From Enterobacter hormaechei subsp. hoffmannii (GTDB lineage: Bacteria; Pseudomonadota; Gammaproteobacteria; Enterobacterales; Enterobacteriaceae): 64,000 bases of DNA. Both the position numbers and the translations under genes were made by a program. This document shows positions 9,265-19,030 of the stretch, in pieces. The DNA is taken from NCBI RefSeq assembly GCF_001729745.1, contig NZ_CP017186.1, positions 2,852,001-2,916,000 on the forward strand, given 5' to 3'. The notes beneath the pieces are model-generated. The model saw nothing but the letters and a program-made list of their open reading frames with translations, did no database searches and was not told the origin of the DNA. The number at the start of each line of letters is the position of its first letter. The stretch's first letter is position 1.

Positions 9265-9416
9265 TTTATCTTCCACCTTAAAATGGTTGACGAAGTATAG
9301 ACCTAATCAGGAAAATTGCCCGATCAAGAAGTCTACTACGCCTTATGCAAATCACGTTTCGCGCTAAAACTCACATTACTAAACATGAGTATGCATTAAG
9401 TGTGACCCAGAATTAT

Positions 9417-9457
9417 CGGAAACCCTGTCGCGAAAATCGCAAAGCCCTTTGTTTCCG
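9417..9457. other. Stem-loop in the gnu-galF intergenic region
   Basis: CGGAAAC (9417-9423) pairs with GTTTCCG (9451-9457), and an inner GCGA/TCGC pair lies between them. No T run follows on either strand, so it is not a clear terminator. It lies 23 bp beyond the gnu stop codon, in the gap that must also hold the galF promoter. Confidence 0.35.
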
Positions 9458-9479
9458 ACAAATCGCAACCTTTGAGGCA

Positions 9480-10475
9480 TTATTCAGATACAAACGTGAT
9501 GTCATCTTTCTTCTCATGAACGAACTCATACTTCAGCGTACGGTCCAGACCTTGAGATAAGGTATAAGGCGCTTTAAATCCAGAGCGGTGTACCTTGGTC
9601 GCGTCAAACTGTGTAGTTGCACAGAATTTCTTCACGCGCACAGAGCTTATTGCATATTTCTTCCCGGTAACTTTGCTAAGAATGTCAAAGCAATACCCAC
9701 CTAACATACCAAGCGGGTAAGGAAGATGAACAGAAGGGATTTTTTTATTGAGACTCTTCTCAACTTCTGAAACTAACTGATTCATGTTCAGGTCTGGTTT
9801 GTCTACATAGTTGTAGACATCATAACCCGGCTTAACATTGGTCAGCTTAAATTTGATAAATTCAACAATGTTACCTACATAAGCCATTGATTTATAGTTG
9901 GTTCCAGCGCCTACCATGGCGAATTTACCACCTGCAATTTGCTTAAGCAGGTTATACACGTTTCCACGGTTACGCTCACCGAAGATGACCGTAGGCCGGA
10001 CAATTGTCAGGGATCGTTCCTCTGGAGCTTTATTAAACCACTCGCGCAGAACTTCTTCCGCTTGCCATTTGCTTTTGCCGTAATGGTTGAAAGGATCATG
10101 GGGATGGGATTCGTCAGGGTTCACTTTGTTAAGACCATACACAGCCACAGAACTGGTAAAAATAATGTTCTGAACGTAATTTTTTTCCATAGCAGACAAT
10201 ACGTTACGAGTACCCTGTACGTTTACATCGTAGTATAGCGTTGTTGGGCTAACGTCATCACGGTGCTCAGCGGCGAGCAGCACGACAGTATCAAAACCAG
10301 CAAGCGCCTGATCGAGTTGATCCTGATTACGAACATCACCGGAAACAGTAATATCCGGATAAAAATGACTTTGCTGTTTGTCGAAGTTAGTAACATCAAA
10401 ATCAGTCTTGGAAATCTCGATTAAACGAGTGCCGACAAAACCAGACGCGCCAATAAACAAAACCTTATCGTTCAT
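9480..10475 (-). CDS. gnu: GlcNAc-P-P-undecaprenol 4-epimerase Gnu
   Basis: 331 aa, strongly similar along its length to E. coli O157 Gnu (Z3206), which also lies between wcaM and galF. It interconverts GlcNAc-PP-undecaprenol and GalNAc-PP-undecaprenol, letting WecA-started O antigens begin with GalNAc. Visible features are the GASGFVG nucleotide motif (9-15), a VTSSVAVYG-like strand (FTSSVAVYG), and the short-chain dehydrogenase YGKSK pair. The C-terminal KKDDITFVSE tail also matches. The 189-bp gap upstream (10476-10664) presumably holds its promoter, so it is not obviously part of the colanic acid operon. In this window it suggests an O unit starting with GalNAc, an inference. Confidence 0.92.
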   Translation of the reverse strand: MNDKVLFIGASGFVGTRLIEISKTDFDVTNFDKQQSHFYPDITVSGDVRNQDQLDQALAGFDTVVLLAAEHRDDVSPTTLYYDVNVQGTRNVLSAMEKNYVQNIIFTSSVAVYGLNKVNPDESHPHDPFNHYGKSKWQAEEVLREWFNKAPEERSLTIVRPTVIFGERNRGNVYNLLKQIAGGKFAMVGAGTNYKSMAYVGNIVEFIKFKLTNVKPGYDVYNYVDKPDLNMNQLVSEVEKSLNKKIPSVHLPYPLGMLGGYCFDILSKVTGKKYAISSVRVKKFCATTQFDATKVHRSGFKAPYTLSQGLDRTLKYEFVHEKKDDITFVSE

Positions 10476-10664
10476 AATCCACTCAATGCGTTATGTGTGT
10501 TTGGCGAACCTCTGGCAATCGCTTCTTTCCCTGAGGTAGCGCTGTTGATTAAACAAAACTTGCAAAGTAATTTCACGGATTATAAACCTTAAAACCGCTG
10601 AATTCAGTAACAAATTTTTAGGGGTTACATCAGATTGAATGGCATACGCCTAAGGCTTCCACCG

Positions 10665-12056
10665 TCACCTGTGCGGCAGCGCAAAATTCAACCGTTCCGT
10701 ATTCACCACGTGCTGATCAACGCGATCAATATCCACCGAGCTCTGCCCCTTTTCATTAACCGCTTTTATGTTCGCAAGCGACAGCAACGTCTCGTTTTTA
10801 GCCATAAACTTCCCGCGCACGTCTTTGCGCAAATCGAAGTTCATCTTCAGAGCCGGTCCCGTCGTTGACTCCTGCATCACGTTGATATTACGTAAGAAAA
10901 GGTGCTGGGGTTTGTTATGCAGCTCAAGCGTTGCCCGCTGCATCTCAACGTTGGTGATGGCAACAAACGACGTGGCATTGCCGGAGGAAATCTGTATCCC
11001 GCGCAGCTTATAGGCAAGCCGTCGGTTATCCAGGCGAATATCGTTAAGTTTGAAGTTCTGCGGTATCGACAGATAATCGCCCTTGATCACGCCATAGCCA
11101 ATTAGCATTCCGGCGCTGTTGACCATATCGACATTATCAATAACGAAATTATCACAGCCATAAATAGCTACCGTCGCGTTATCAATTCCGGCCTTTTTAC
11201 TGAAGTCAGGAGTAATATTGCTGGCCTTGATATTACGGATCACAAAGTGTTTACCGTTTTCAACATGCACCAGCTGCCGACAGTTGCTGCCGGTGATATT
11301 CGCCACCACGAAGTTTTTAACGGTCTGCTGTTCCGGATAATCATTGTCGTACGTACTGCCGGCCAGCCCAATGCCTATGCCCCAATTGATCTTGCCGTTG
11401 GTGCAGTTGATGTTATCGATCACGTGGTCAGAGATCAGGATGTTGCGGTCGTTAATCGCCACGTTCCACTCAATCGCGTCACCCTGCAAGTGGCTGAATT
11501 TACTGTTGGTAATGCGCGCACCGTCCACCTGATTGTGGAACCCCTGACGCAGGATCGCGTAGTTGGCCTGCGTCACGGTGATGTTATCGATGAGCAGGTT
11601 GCGCATCACTCGCCGTTTTTTACCGCCGATGTAGATCTGGGTGACGGGGCCGAAGCCGCTCATCGCCAGCCCTTTAATGACACAGTCGGAGCCACGCACG
11701 TCCAGCGTGATGTTATGCGTGCGCCCTTCTCCTTCCCCAATGACCTTGCAGCCCTCCTGAAGCACAAACCGCCCGCGCCCGTTGCCCTTCAGCGCACCGC
11801 GGATCAGCAGGGTTTTGCCATCAGGAATGAAAATGCCGGTATTGATGTTTTCACAGGTTAACCCGGCGGGAACAACAACGGTATCGCCCTCGGTAAATGC
11901 CTGCTTAAAGGCGGCGATCCAGTCGTTATTGTTGTAGCGATCGACAGAAACCGTCTTCCCGGTTGCCGCCCGCACAGCGCGGGGTGACAGCAGCGGCATG
12001 GCAGCCAGGACGGATAAAGAAGAGACAAATCGGCGTCGGGTAATCTTATTCAGCAT
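10665..12056 (-). CDS. wcaM: Colanic acid biosynthesis protein WcaM
   Basis: 463 aa (464 in E. coli), last gene of the colanic acid operon. The N-terminus [23 protein letters not shown] has a twin-arginine motif (TRRRFV, residues 6-11) and hydrophobic h-region, followed by an AxA-like end (AVRAA, about 27-31), so export by Tat is likely. The body shows repeated short beta strands such as [20 protein letters not shown], typical of a right-handed parallel beta-helix (pectate-lyase-like). Its exact role in colanic acid is not established; a periplasmic processing or modifying enzyme is plausible. It starts 12 bp after wcaL ends. Confidence 0.93.
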   Translation of the reverse strand: MLNKITRRRFVSSLSVLAAMPLLSPRAVRAATGKTVSVDRYNNNDWIAAFKQAFTEGDTVVVPAGLTCENINTGIFIPDGKTLLIRGALKGNGRGRFVLQEGCKVIGEGEGRTHNITLDVRGSDCVIKGLAMSGFGPVTQIYIGGKKRRVMRNLLIDNITVTQANYAILRQGFHNQVDGARITNSKFSHLQGDAIEWNVAINDRNILISDHVIDNINCTNGKINWGIGIGLAGSTYDNDYPEQQTVKNFVVANITGSNCRQLVHVENGKHFVIRNIKASNITPDFSKKAGIDNATVAIYGCDNFVIDNVDMVNSAGMLIGYGVIKGDYLSIPQNFKLNDIRLDNRRLAYKLRGIQISSGNATSFVAITNVEMQRATLELHNKPQHLFLRNINVMQESTTGPALKMNFDLRKDVRGKFMAKNETLLSLANIKAVNEKGQSSVDIDRVDQHVVNTERLNFALPHR

Positions 12057-12068
12057 ACAACCTCAGCG

Positions 12069-13289
12069 TTACAGCGTTTGCAGCAGGCTCGCTAACTGGC
12101 GATTAATCACCTGCTGATTGAATTCTGCTTCAACTTTTTGCCGCGCATTTTGCAGCACAGGGATCAGCGTCTGCTGATCGATATCGCTGAACGCGGCCAG
12201 ACGGTCCGCCAGCGCCAGCGCATTGTTTTCAGGAACCAGCCAGCCGGAATGCTCAGAGGTGATCAGCTCCGGGATGCCGCTGTGTAACGTCGAGACCACC
12301 GGAATGCCGACGGCCATCGCCTCCATCAGCGCCACGGGAATGCCTTCCATATCGCCGTCGGCACCGGTTACGGAAGGCAGCAGGAACACATCCGCCTCAT
12401 CGAGCATGGCTTTCACTTCGTGGCTCGGCTTGAAGCCCGGCATCTCGACCACGTCTTCCAGCTGATACTGTTCAATCAGCGTGCGCAGGCGACGCTCCCA
12501 CGGCCCGATACCCAGGATGCGATAGTGGAAGTCCACGCCGCGCGCCTTCAGCTGGCGACAGGCTTCGATGGCAACGTGCAGTCCTTTCTTTTCGGTCAGG
12601 CGGGCAACAGAGATAATTTGCAGCGGCTTGCCCGGCACCTTGACCGGTCGCTGGGTGAAGCGTTCCATGTCCACGCCCATGCGTGAAACGGCGATTTTCT
12701 CGCTCGGGCACCCCATGTTTTTCAGGCGTCCGGCCCACAGGTTGCTTATCGGCAGCATCATGTCGCCACGGCGAAACAGCTGCTGATATTCCGGCGTGTA
12801 GTGGTTCAGCACTTCCCGACTGGAGATATCGATACCGTGGAAAATGGTGGCGATTTTGCCGTCAATCACCCCCAGCTCACGCAGTTTTGCCGCCGTAACG
12901 CCAGCCGGGCCAAAGTGAGCGATAAAGACATCGGCCCGGTACGGCTGGGCCGTTTGCCCGCAAATGGCGGATAAGATCAGGTTGCGGGCCTCCGCCCCAT
13001 AGCGCGACATATTCAGCGCCCGCCACGTCGAGGCGCGATGCAGGCCGCGCAGCGTCTGTCCGGCGCGATGGCGCAGTTTGTTCATCCGTCCGGCGGGTTC
13101 GTCCTGCAACCAGCGGGTTTTCGCCTCCAGCCCATACTGGGTATACGCCGCATGGGTGTTTTGCGTATCGCCCTTTTGCAGGGCGATAATCTCCACGTCA
13201 TACCCCATATCGATAAACGCGGTGATTTGGTTCAGCACAAAGGTTTCAGACGACAGCGGAAATTTCAGTAAGAAGAAACCAACCTTCAT
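12069..13289 (-). CDS. wcaL: Colanic acid glycosyltransferase WcaL
   Basis: 406-aa retaining GT-B (GT4 family) transferase, the AmsK-like enzyme that adds a galactose-type side-chain sugar to the colanic acid unit. The C-terminal domain carries the GT4 donor-site pattern ISVARLTEKKGLHVAIEA followed by LPSVTGADGDMEGIPVALMEAMAVGIPVVS, where the E-x7-E element (EGIPVALME) binds the nucleotide sugar. The N-terminal MKVGFFLLKFPLSSETFVLNQ is typical. It overlaps wcaK by 4 bp (ATGA), showing translational coupling. Confidence 0.93.
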   Translation of the reverse strand: MKVGFFLLKFPLSSETFVLNQITAFIDMGYDVEIIALQKGDTQNTHAAYTQYGLEAKTRWLQDEPAGRMNKLRHRAGQTLRGLHRASTWRALNMSRYGAEARNLILSAICGQTAQPYRADVFIAHFGPAGVTAAKLRELGVIDGKIATIFHGIDISSREVLNHYTPEYQQLFRRGDMMLPISNLWAGRLKNMGCPSEKIAVSRMGVDMERFTQRPVKVPGKPLQIISVARLTEKKGLHVAIEACRQLKARGVDFHYRILGIGPWERRLRTLIEQYQLEDVVEMPGFKPSHEVKAMLDEADVFLLPSVTGADGDMEGIPVALMEAMAVGIPVVSTLHSGIPELITSEHSGWLVPENNALALADRLAAFSDIDQQTLIPVLQNARQKVEAEFNQQVINRQLASLLQTL

Positions 13290-14566
13290 TTCCCCTCCCG
13301 GACGCGGTCGAGTACGGATTTCACCATGCCAATACCTTTTTCGCGTTCGGCTTTTACCGCCACCGCCAGACGTTCGTTGATCGCAGGCAGCTGACCGAGC
13401 GTGTCGCCCACCATCGCACCCAGCGATCCGTCCAGCAGATGACGAATATCGACGGCCATTTCCGGCATACCGAGCTGCTGCATAATGCCTGCGGATTTGT
13501 GCTCGTAGTTGATAGCGATGGCTGGCGTGCCGAAGTTCATCGAGATAATGGCCGAGTGCAGACGCGTGCCCACGGTCAGGTCGCAGGCGGAGAGCAGCTT
13601 GCCCATCTCCAGGTCGTTCAGCTCGTCCATCACCACGTGGTAGCGGGATGGGTCGTTCACCAGGTTGCGCAGGTTGAGCGCCACCATGCGGTCATCTTTG
13701 TTGTAGCTGTCAATACCGGTACAGGTGGAGAGCGCCAGCACCTGGTAACCGCTGTCCAGCACGCGGTTCACCACCTCGGCAAAGGCTTTTTCATACGCAG
13801 CCTGAGTCGTGCCGAGGCGTTTATCGAAGGGCGCAAGTTCACGCAGGGTAATGGCGACGGTTTTCTGTTTTGCCGCCACGTCCAGCCAGTGCTGTACCGC
13901 GTAGCTGGCCTGGAAGCTGTCATCCTGATGATCCACCAGCCAGGCGGTGTCTACGCCGTGCTCCACTTTGGTGGTGTCGATTTCGCTGCGCTTCATCATG
14001 TCGAGGCTGACCGATTCGCGCAGGATCAGCGCGTCACAGTGGCCGAAGACATAGTTCGCCAGCTGGTTGAACTGCGGATCCTGGAACGGCCCGACGCTGT
14101 GGCCGATCATAAACAGCGGTTTTTTCGCCATAAAGGTGCAGAGCGCATGCTCAAATTGCGGCACGCCGTACAGGTCGACGAAGAACGAACCGCCCACCTG
14201 AATAATGGCGTCATAGCCGGACAGCAGACGCACGAAATCGGTAAAGCCCTGCGCGATGGCGATGTTGCGCAGCTTGCCGGTGTCGGTTACGCGAGAAAGC
14301 AGCACCTGATGCTGGTAGCGGCGACGCAGCACTTTCTTCACGCGCCCCATCACGCCCGCAGCGTTGTTGTGCTGTTTCATCTGGCTGTAGAGCGGGTCGC
14401 CCATCACCGGGCGGTTCAGTAACCAGGATGAGCTGACCGGATAACGGCTCATCACATCCACTTCTGTCTCAGGCTTAAGGGTGTTAATTGCATCCAATAA
14501 ACCGCGCAGGATGGCGCTGTCGCCACGGTTGCCGCAGGTATGGTTGCCAAGAATAAGTAATTTCAT
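13286..14566 (-). CDS. wcaK: Colanic acid pyruvyltransferase WcaK
   Basis: 426 aa, polysaccharide pyruvyl transferase family (PF04230 type, like AmsJ and CsaB). It adds the pyruvate ketal to the terminal galactose of the colanic acid side chain, giving extra negative charge. Visible landmarks: MKLLILGNHTCGNRGDSAIL at the N-terminus, GHSVGPFQDPQF near residues 154-165, and the C-terminal GTRLHSAIISMNFGTPAIAINY segment, the conserved part of the family. It lies 15 bp after wzxC and overlaps wcaL by 4 bp. Confidence 0.93.
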   Translation of the reverse strand: MKLLILGNHTCGNRGDSAILRGLLDAINTLKPETEVDVMSRYPVSSSWLLNRPVMGDPLYSQMKQHNNAAGVMGRVKKVLRRRYQHQVLLSRVTDTGKLRNIAIAQGFTDFVRLLSGYDAIIQVGGSFFVDLYGVPQFEHALCTFMAKKPLFMIGHSVGPFQDPQFNQLANYVFGHCDALILRESVSLDMMKRSEIDTTKVEHGVDTAWLVDHQDDSFQASYAVQHWLDVAAKQKTVAITLRELAPFDKRLGTTQAAYEKAFAEVVNRVLDSGYQVLALSTCTGIDSYNKDDRMVALNLRNLVNDPSRYHVVMDELNDLEMGKLLSACDLTVGTRLHSAIISMNFGTPAIAINYEHKSAGIMQQLGMPEMAVDIRHLLDGSLGAMVGDTLGQLPAINERLAVAVKAEREKGIGMVKSVLDRVREGK

Positions 14567-14581
14567 AATGGCCTCGTAAAA

Positions 14582-16060
14582 TTAGCCTGCGCGAAGCAGC
14601 GTTTTCATTTTTTCGTTACGGCAAAACTGGCGCTTTATCTCAACCACCAGCGCATTGCGTGACAGTACAATCATCACGCCGAATGCCAGCGCGCCTGCCG
14701 CGACCTGCACCGCAAGCAGCGCCGCCAGCGGCAGATGCCCGTTGAGCACCACGCCCAGGCCGTAGCTCACCGCAAGCGTCGGTAAGGAGAGATAGAACGG
14801 CAGCCACAGGCTGAGGATGTACTGACGGTAGCTGGAGCCCAGCACCGGTTTGATCATCACGAAGTAACTCAGCACGGTATTGACGATCTGCACCAGCAGG
14901 AAGCCGAGCGTCACGCCAATGGCACCCGCCATGTGCCCGCCCACAATAATTGCCGGAATAAACAGGAAGGTTTTAAACACGTTGAACTTGAAGCTGATAT
15001 CCACGCGCGCCTTCGCCATCAGCAGAGAACCAATCGGGTTCCCCACCGAGCGCAGCAACCCCACAACGCACAGCAGTTGCAGGATTGGGATGATGCTGTT
15101 CCACTTCTCGCCAAACACCAGCGGTACGAAATTGCTGGCGACCACCATCAGCCCCAGCAGTACCGGGAAGTTGATGATCCCCACCACGGAGAGCAGCTTG
15201 TAAAAGTTCACACGCAGCTTCTCGGTATCGTCCTGAATTTTGGCGAACGCCGGGAACAGCACGCGGGTAATGATTGGGTTGAGCTTCATCGGTGGGACAA
15301 CCGCGACGTTATACGCCAGGTTGTAGCCGCCCGCGACGCTCGCGCCCAGAATGCGCGCCAGCACCAGCGTAGAGAGGTTAGTATTCACATAGTTGATAAT
15401 GCTGTCTGCCGTCAGCCACGCGCCGAAGCGCAGGTTGGATGAAACAGACGCCAGCGAAAAATGCAGTCCCGGGCGATAAATCTTGCGGCCAAAGAAGCCA
15501 AACAGCAGCGTGCGCACGGCAGAGTTAACGAGGTAGCCGAGAATGGCGGTCATCGCCAGCGGCCAGAAATGGGCGCTGACAACGGTGAAGGTAAAGCCCG
15601 CCAGCACGGCGCTGGTTTCAATCATGCCGATCTTGTTGAACTCCAGCTCTTTCTGCATCAGCGCGCGGAACTGCTGCCCGTGCGGGATCACCACGAAAGC
15701 AAACGACAGGGTGCGCATCAGCGGCGCCAGGTCCGGGTTATGCAGCACGCCGGCAATCACATCGCTCAGCAGGAACACCAGCACAAAGACGAAGATACCC
15801 AGCCCAACGTTCAGCCAGTAGAGGGTGGTCAGCTCAAGATGGCTGATCTCTTTGCGCTGGATAATGGAGTTGGCGATACCAAAGTCCGACAGCGTATCGG
15901 CCAGGGCGATAATCACCAGCGAGACGGTCAGCAGACCAAACTGGTGGTTATCGATAATGCGCGCCAGCACCGTCATCTGCACCAGGCCGAGGCCAATGAT
16001 GACGATGGTGGTCATGGCTGACCATTTTGCGCCGCTGATGGTTTTTTCTCGTAAGCTCAT
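14582..16060 (-). CDS. wzxC: Colanic acid flippase WzxC
   Basis: 492-aa integral membrane protein with about 14 hydrophobic helices, of the PST/MATE-like lipopolysaccharide exporter family. It moves undecaprenyl-PP-linked colanic acid repeat units across the inner membrane. The N-terminus SLREKTISGAKWSAMTTIVIIGLGLVQ and the following ARIIDNHQFGLL element match the E. coli protein of the same length. It starts 1 bp after wcaJ ends and sits between the initiating transferase and the side-chain modifying enzymes, the standard wca order. Confidence 0.95.
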   Translation of the reverse strand: MSLREKTISGAKWSAMTTIVIIGLGLVQMTVLARIIDNHQFGLLTVSLVIIALADTLSDFGIANSIIQRKEISHLELTTLYWLNVGLGIFVFVLVFLLSDVIAGVLHNPDLAPLMRTLSFAFVVIPHGQQFRALMQKELEFNKIGMIETSAVLAGFTFTVVSAHFWPLAMTAILGYLVNSAVRTLLFGFFGRKIYRPGLHFSLASVSSNLRFGAWLTADSIINYVNTNLSTLVLARILGASVAGGYNLAYNVAVVPPMKLNPIITRVLFPAFAKIQDDTEKLRVNFYKLLSVVGIINFPVLLGLMVVASNFVPLVFGEKWNSIIPILQLLCVVGLLRSVGNPIGSLLMAKARVDISFKFNVFKTFLFIPAIIVGGHMAGAIGVTLGFLLVQIVNTVLSYFVMIKPVLGSSYRQYILSLWLPFYLSLPTLAVSYGLGVVLNGHLPLAALLAVQVAAGALAFGVMIVLSRNALVVEIKRQFCRNEKMKTLLRAG

Positions 16061-16061
16061 C

Positions 16062-17456
16062 TTAGTACGCCGCTTTGTTCACGAAGCCTTTGAAAATGGT
16101 CAGAAAAACAATCTTGATATCGAACCAGAGGCTCCACTCGCGGATGTACTCCAGGTCGAACTCGATGCGTTTTTCCATTTTTTCCAGCGTGTCGGTCTCG
16201 CCGCGCCAGCCGTTAATCTGCGCCCAGCCGGTGATGCCCGGCTTCACCTTATGGCGCAGCATGTAGCCTTCAATCAGGGTGCGATACTGCTCGTTGTGGG
16301 CAACAGCGTGAGGACGCGGCCCGACGATGGACATCCCGCCGGTGAACACGTTGATGAACTGCGGCAGCTCATCGAGCGAGGTACGGCGCAGGAAGTTACC
16401 CACGCGGGTGACGCGCGGATCGTTCTGCGTCGCCTGGGTCACCACCTTGTCGTTCTCCATCACCTTCATGGAGCGGAATTTCCACACCATGATCGGCTTA
16501 CCGTCCATGCCGTAGCGGGTCTGACGGAAGATGATCGGCCCTGGAGAGCTGAGCTTCACCGCCAGCGCAATGCAGCACAGCACCGGGGAGATGAGCAGCA
16601 GGATCAGGGACGAAAGTACGATATCCTCCACGCGCTTCAGCACGCGGTTAATCCCCGACAGCGGCGTGTCGTACAACGGAACAACCGGTACCCCGTTCAC
16701 CTCTTCAATACGGGAGTGGAGAATATTGAAGGTAAACACGTCAGGGATGAGGATCACCGAGCAGGTGGTATCGGCCAGCTCGCGCATCAGTGTCTTGATG
16801 CGGGATTCATCTTTCATCTGCATGGCGATGTAGACGTTGTGAATTTTGCCGGCTTTCGCGTCTTCTATCAGCTGTTCGTAGCTGCCCGCCCAGTCAGATG
16901 GTACGCCGCCGGGCTTCGCGTCGTGATAAACGCCGACCACTTCAAAACCTAACCACGGCTCTTTGCGGAAGCTGTCGAGCAACACCTGTCCCACCGGCAG
17001 GTCGCCCGCCACGGCAACAAAGCGACGGTTATACCCACGGTTGCGCAGCCAGCCCGCGCCAAAGCGGATCAGCGAGCGGCAGACCACCATGCCAACGCTG
17101 GTTAACAGATACCAGCAGAGATAGGTCACAAGCCGATTATCAAAATCATGGCTGAACGCCACCAGGCCTGCGCTGAAAATCAGGCTTAAGGTCCAGTTCT
17201 GGAGCAGCAGCATCAGTTCGGTGGTCATTTTGACGCCACGCCATGAACGATAGAAATCGGTCATGCCGCCGATCATCTGAAACACCACCAGCGCAATCAA
17301 CGCCATCAGCAAGTGCATGTATAAGAACGGCTGCCCGCTGACCCAACACACCGCCCACAGTCCGCCGACCATGATGGTGATATCAGAAAAACGCTGCACC
17401 ATAGAGATTAACGATGCATTCGTTCTCGCTCGCTCGCGCTTTTTTAGATTTGTCAT
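16062..17456 (-). CDS. wcaJ: Undecaprenyl-phosphate glucose phosphotransferase WcaJ
   Basis: 464-aa polyisoprenyl-phosphate hexose-1-phosphate transferase that starts colanic acid by moving glucose-1-phosphate from UDP-glucose onto undecaprenyl phosphate. Four N-terminal membrane helices and a Rossmann-like middle region precede the catalytic C-terminal domain. That domain has a membrane segment near 281-300, then SSPGPIIFRQTRYGMDG, the WKFRSMK motif, TSLDELPQ (Asp-Glu catalytic pair) and GPRPHAV. Family length and motif order are intact. A 95-bp gap with a palindromic repeat separates it from manB upstream. Confidence 0.96.
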   Translation of the reverse strand: MTNLKKRERARTNASLISMVQRFSDITIMVGGLWAVCWVSGQPFLYMHLLMALIALVVFQMIGGMTDFYRSWRGVKMTTELMLLLQNWTLSLIFSAGLVAFSHDFDNRLVTYLCWYLLTSVGMVVCRSLIRFGAGWLRNRGYNRRFVAVAGDLPVGQVLLDSFRKEPWLGFEVVGVYHDAKPGGVPSDWAGSYEQLIEDAKAGKIHNVYIAMQMKDESRIKTLMRELADTTCSVILIPDVFTFNILHSRIEEVNGVPVVPLYDTPLSGINRVLKRVEDIVLSSLILLLISPVLCCIALAVKLSSPGPIIFRQTRYGMDGKPIMVWKFRSMKVMENDKVVTQATQNDPRVTRVGNFLRRTSLDELPQFINVFTGGMSIVGPRPHAVAHNEQYRTLIEGYMLRHKVKPGITGWAQINGWRGETDTLEKMEKRIEFDLEYIREWSLWFDIKIVFLTIFKGFVNKAAY

Positions 17457-17489
17457 CGTTGTTCCTTTAGTTCTAAACCTTTCCCCTCG

Positions 17490-17538
17490 CCCCTCACCCC
17501 GGCCCTCTCCCCAAAGGGGAGAGGGTTAGGGTGAGGGG
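17490..17538. repeat. Dispersed CCCTCTCCCC-type palindrome, copy 1
   Basis: A near-perfect inverted repeat whose arms are joined by a three-base loop (17513-17515). The right arm has the tail GGGTTAGGGTGAGGGG seen in the other copies. It fills the manB-wcaJ gap inside the colanic acid operon. Related copies lie at 29370-29463, 55938-55985 and 60568-60604, all intergenic. It resembles REP-type elements, but no transposase is seen nearby. Confidence 0.85.
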
Positions 17539-17551
17539 TAAGGTTTTCTTT

Positions 17552-18922
17552 TTACTGATTCAACAGCGCCAGAATGTCCTTCGTTCGGGCTTCCATCAGC
17601 GCGGTATCGGCGCGGGACTCAACGTTCAGGCGCACCACCGGCTCAGTGTTGGAAGAGCGCAGGTTGAAGCGCCACTGCGGGAACGCCATGCTGATACCGT
17701 CGGTACGGTCAATCTCCAGCGCATGAATGGCAAAGTGCTGTTCGACGCGGGCGATGGCCTCGGCTGGCTGTGCCAGTTTGCTGTTGATCTCCCCGCTCGC
17801 CGGGAACGCCGCCATGCGGTCGCGCACCAGTTCGCCCAGGCTCTGTCCTTTCAGGCACAGCAGCTCAGTCACCAGCAGCCACGGGATCATCCCGCTGTCG
17901 CAGTAGGCAAAATCACGGAAATAGTGGTGGGCGCTCATCTCGCCGCCGTAGATGGCGTCTTCCTCGCGCATACGCTCTTTGATAAACGCGTGGCCGGTTT
18001 TGGACATCACCGGCTCGCCGCCCGCGGCCTTCACCACGTCGACGGTGTTCCAGGAGAGGCGCGGATCATGAATGATCTTCGCCCCCGGGTTTTTCTCAAG
18101 GAACGCTTCCGCCAGCAGACCGACAATGTAATAGCCTTCGATAAACTGCCCTTTCTCGTCGAACAGGAAGCAGCGGTCGAAATCGCCGTCAAAGGCAATA
18201 CCCATATCGGCGCCGTGCTCAATCACCGCGTTGCGGGTGTCGTCGCGGCACTCCGGCAGCAGCGGGTTAGGAATACCGTTCGGGAAGTTGCCGTCTGGCG
18301 TGTTGTGCACTTTGACGAAGGTCACCGGCACGTTCAGCGCCTTAAAGCGGGCTTCAAGTGCATCGACAACCGGGCCTGCCGCGCCGTTGCCGGAGTTAAT
18401 CACCAGCTTCAGCGGTTTGAGGTTCGCCACGTTGATGTAGCCCAGCAGGTGGTCGATGTACTCTTTTTGCAGGTTGATCTGCTTATAGCTGCCGCGCTTC
18501 GCTTCGTTCACCGGCGGGAAGTCGTTGGCCTCGGCCAGACGCTGCACATCGCGCAGACCGGTGTCGCCGCTGATAGGACGCGCGCCCTTGCGCACCAGCT
18601 TCATGCCGTTGTAGTCCATCGGGTTATGGCTGGCCGTCACTTCGATACCGCCGTCCACGCCCAGGTGGAAGGTGGCAAAATAGATCTCTTCGGTACCGGA
18701 AAGGCCAATGTCCAGCACGTCGACGCCCGCGTCCTGTAGCCCTTTCGCCAGCGCCAGCTTCAGGGATTCGCTGGTGAGACGCACGTCGCCACCCAGCACG
18801 ATAGTTTGTGGTTTCAGGTATTCGCCGTACGCGCGGCCGATGCGCCACGCAATGTCTTCGTTCAGCTCTTCGCCCAGCTTGCCGCGAATATCGTAGGCTT
18901 TAAAACAGGTTAATTTTTCCAT
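17552..18922 (-). CDS. cpsG: Phosphomannomutase ManB (CpsG)
   Basis: 456 aa, same length as E. coli CpsG. It interconverts mannose 6-phosphate and mannose 1-phosphate, feeding GDP-mannose and then GDP-fucose for colanic acid. Features: N-terminal [17 protein letters not shown], the phosphoserine loop [13 protein letters not shown] (about residues 96-108), the metal-binding DGDFDRC loop and the sugar-binding [10 protein letters not shown] motif. I use ATG 18922 ([14 protein letters not shown]); the open frame extends seven codons further but E. coli begins here. A 108-bp gap with a REP unit separates it from manC. Confidence 0.96.
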   Translation of the reverse strand: MEKLTCFKAYDIRGKLGEELNEDIAWRIGRAYGEYLKPQTIVLGGDVRLTSESLKLALAKGLQDAGVDVLDIGLSGTEEIYFATFHLGVDGGIEVTASHNPMDYNGMKLVRKGARPISGDTGLRDVQRLAEANDFPPVNEAKRGSYKQINLQKEYIDHLLGYINVANLKPLKLVINSGNGAAGPVVDALEARFKALNVPVTFVKVHNTPDGNFPNGIPNPLLPECRDDTRNAVIEHGADMGIAFDGDFDRCFLFDEKGQFIEGYYIVGLLAEAFLEKNPGAKIIHDPRLSWNTVDVVKAAGGEPVMSKTGHAFIKERMREEDAIYGGEMSAHHYFRDFAYCDSGMIPWLLVTELLCLKGQSLGELVRDRMAAFPASGEINSKLAQPAEAIARVEQHFAIHALEIDRTDGISMAFPQWRFNLRSSNTEPVVRLNVESRADTALMEARTKDILALLNQ

Positions 18923-18988
18923 GATGACCCCTTTTTCAGGCAACAGTTGGCCCGCCCGTTAACAGGCTTAATTGTTTTTTATTCATTC

Positions 18989-19018
18989 GTAGGCCGGATA
19001 AGCGAAGCGCCTTCCGGC
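18989..19018. repeat. Single REP (PU-like) palindrome between manC and manB
   Basis: Starts GTAGGCCGGATAAGCGAAGC and ends CTTCCGGC, the enteric REP pattern. It is in the manC-manB gap within the operon and may act as an RNA-stabilising or attenuating hairpin, as known for some intra-operon REPs. Confidence 0.7.
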
Positions 19019-19030
19019 GTTAAGACGGCG

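Noticed and set aside
13439-14422. 327-codon open frame on the plus strand
   Set aside because: It lies wholly antisense to wcaK and is rich in His, Val and Gln, the usual shadow of GC-rich coding DNA; no ribosome-binding site or family motif.
17531-18739. 402-codon open frame on the plus strand
   Set aside because: Antisense to manB, which has full motifs and expected length. The frame is a composition effect.
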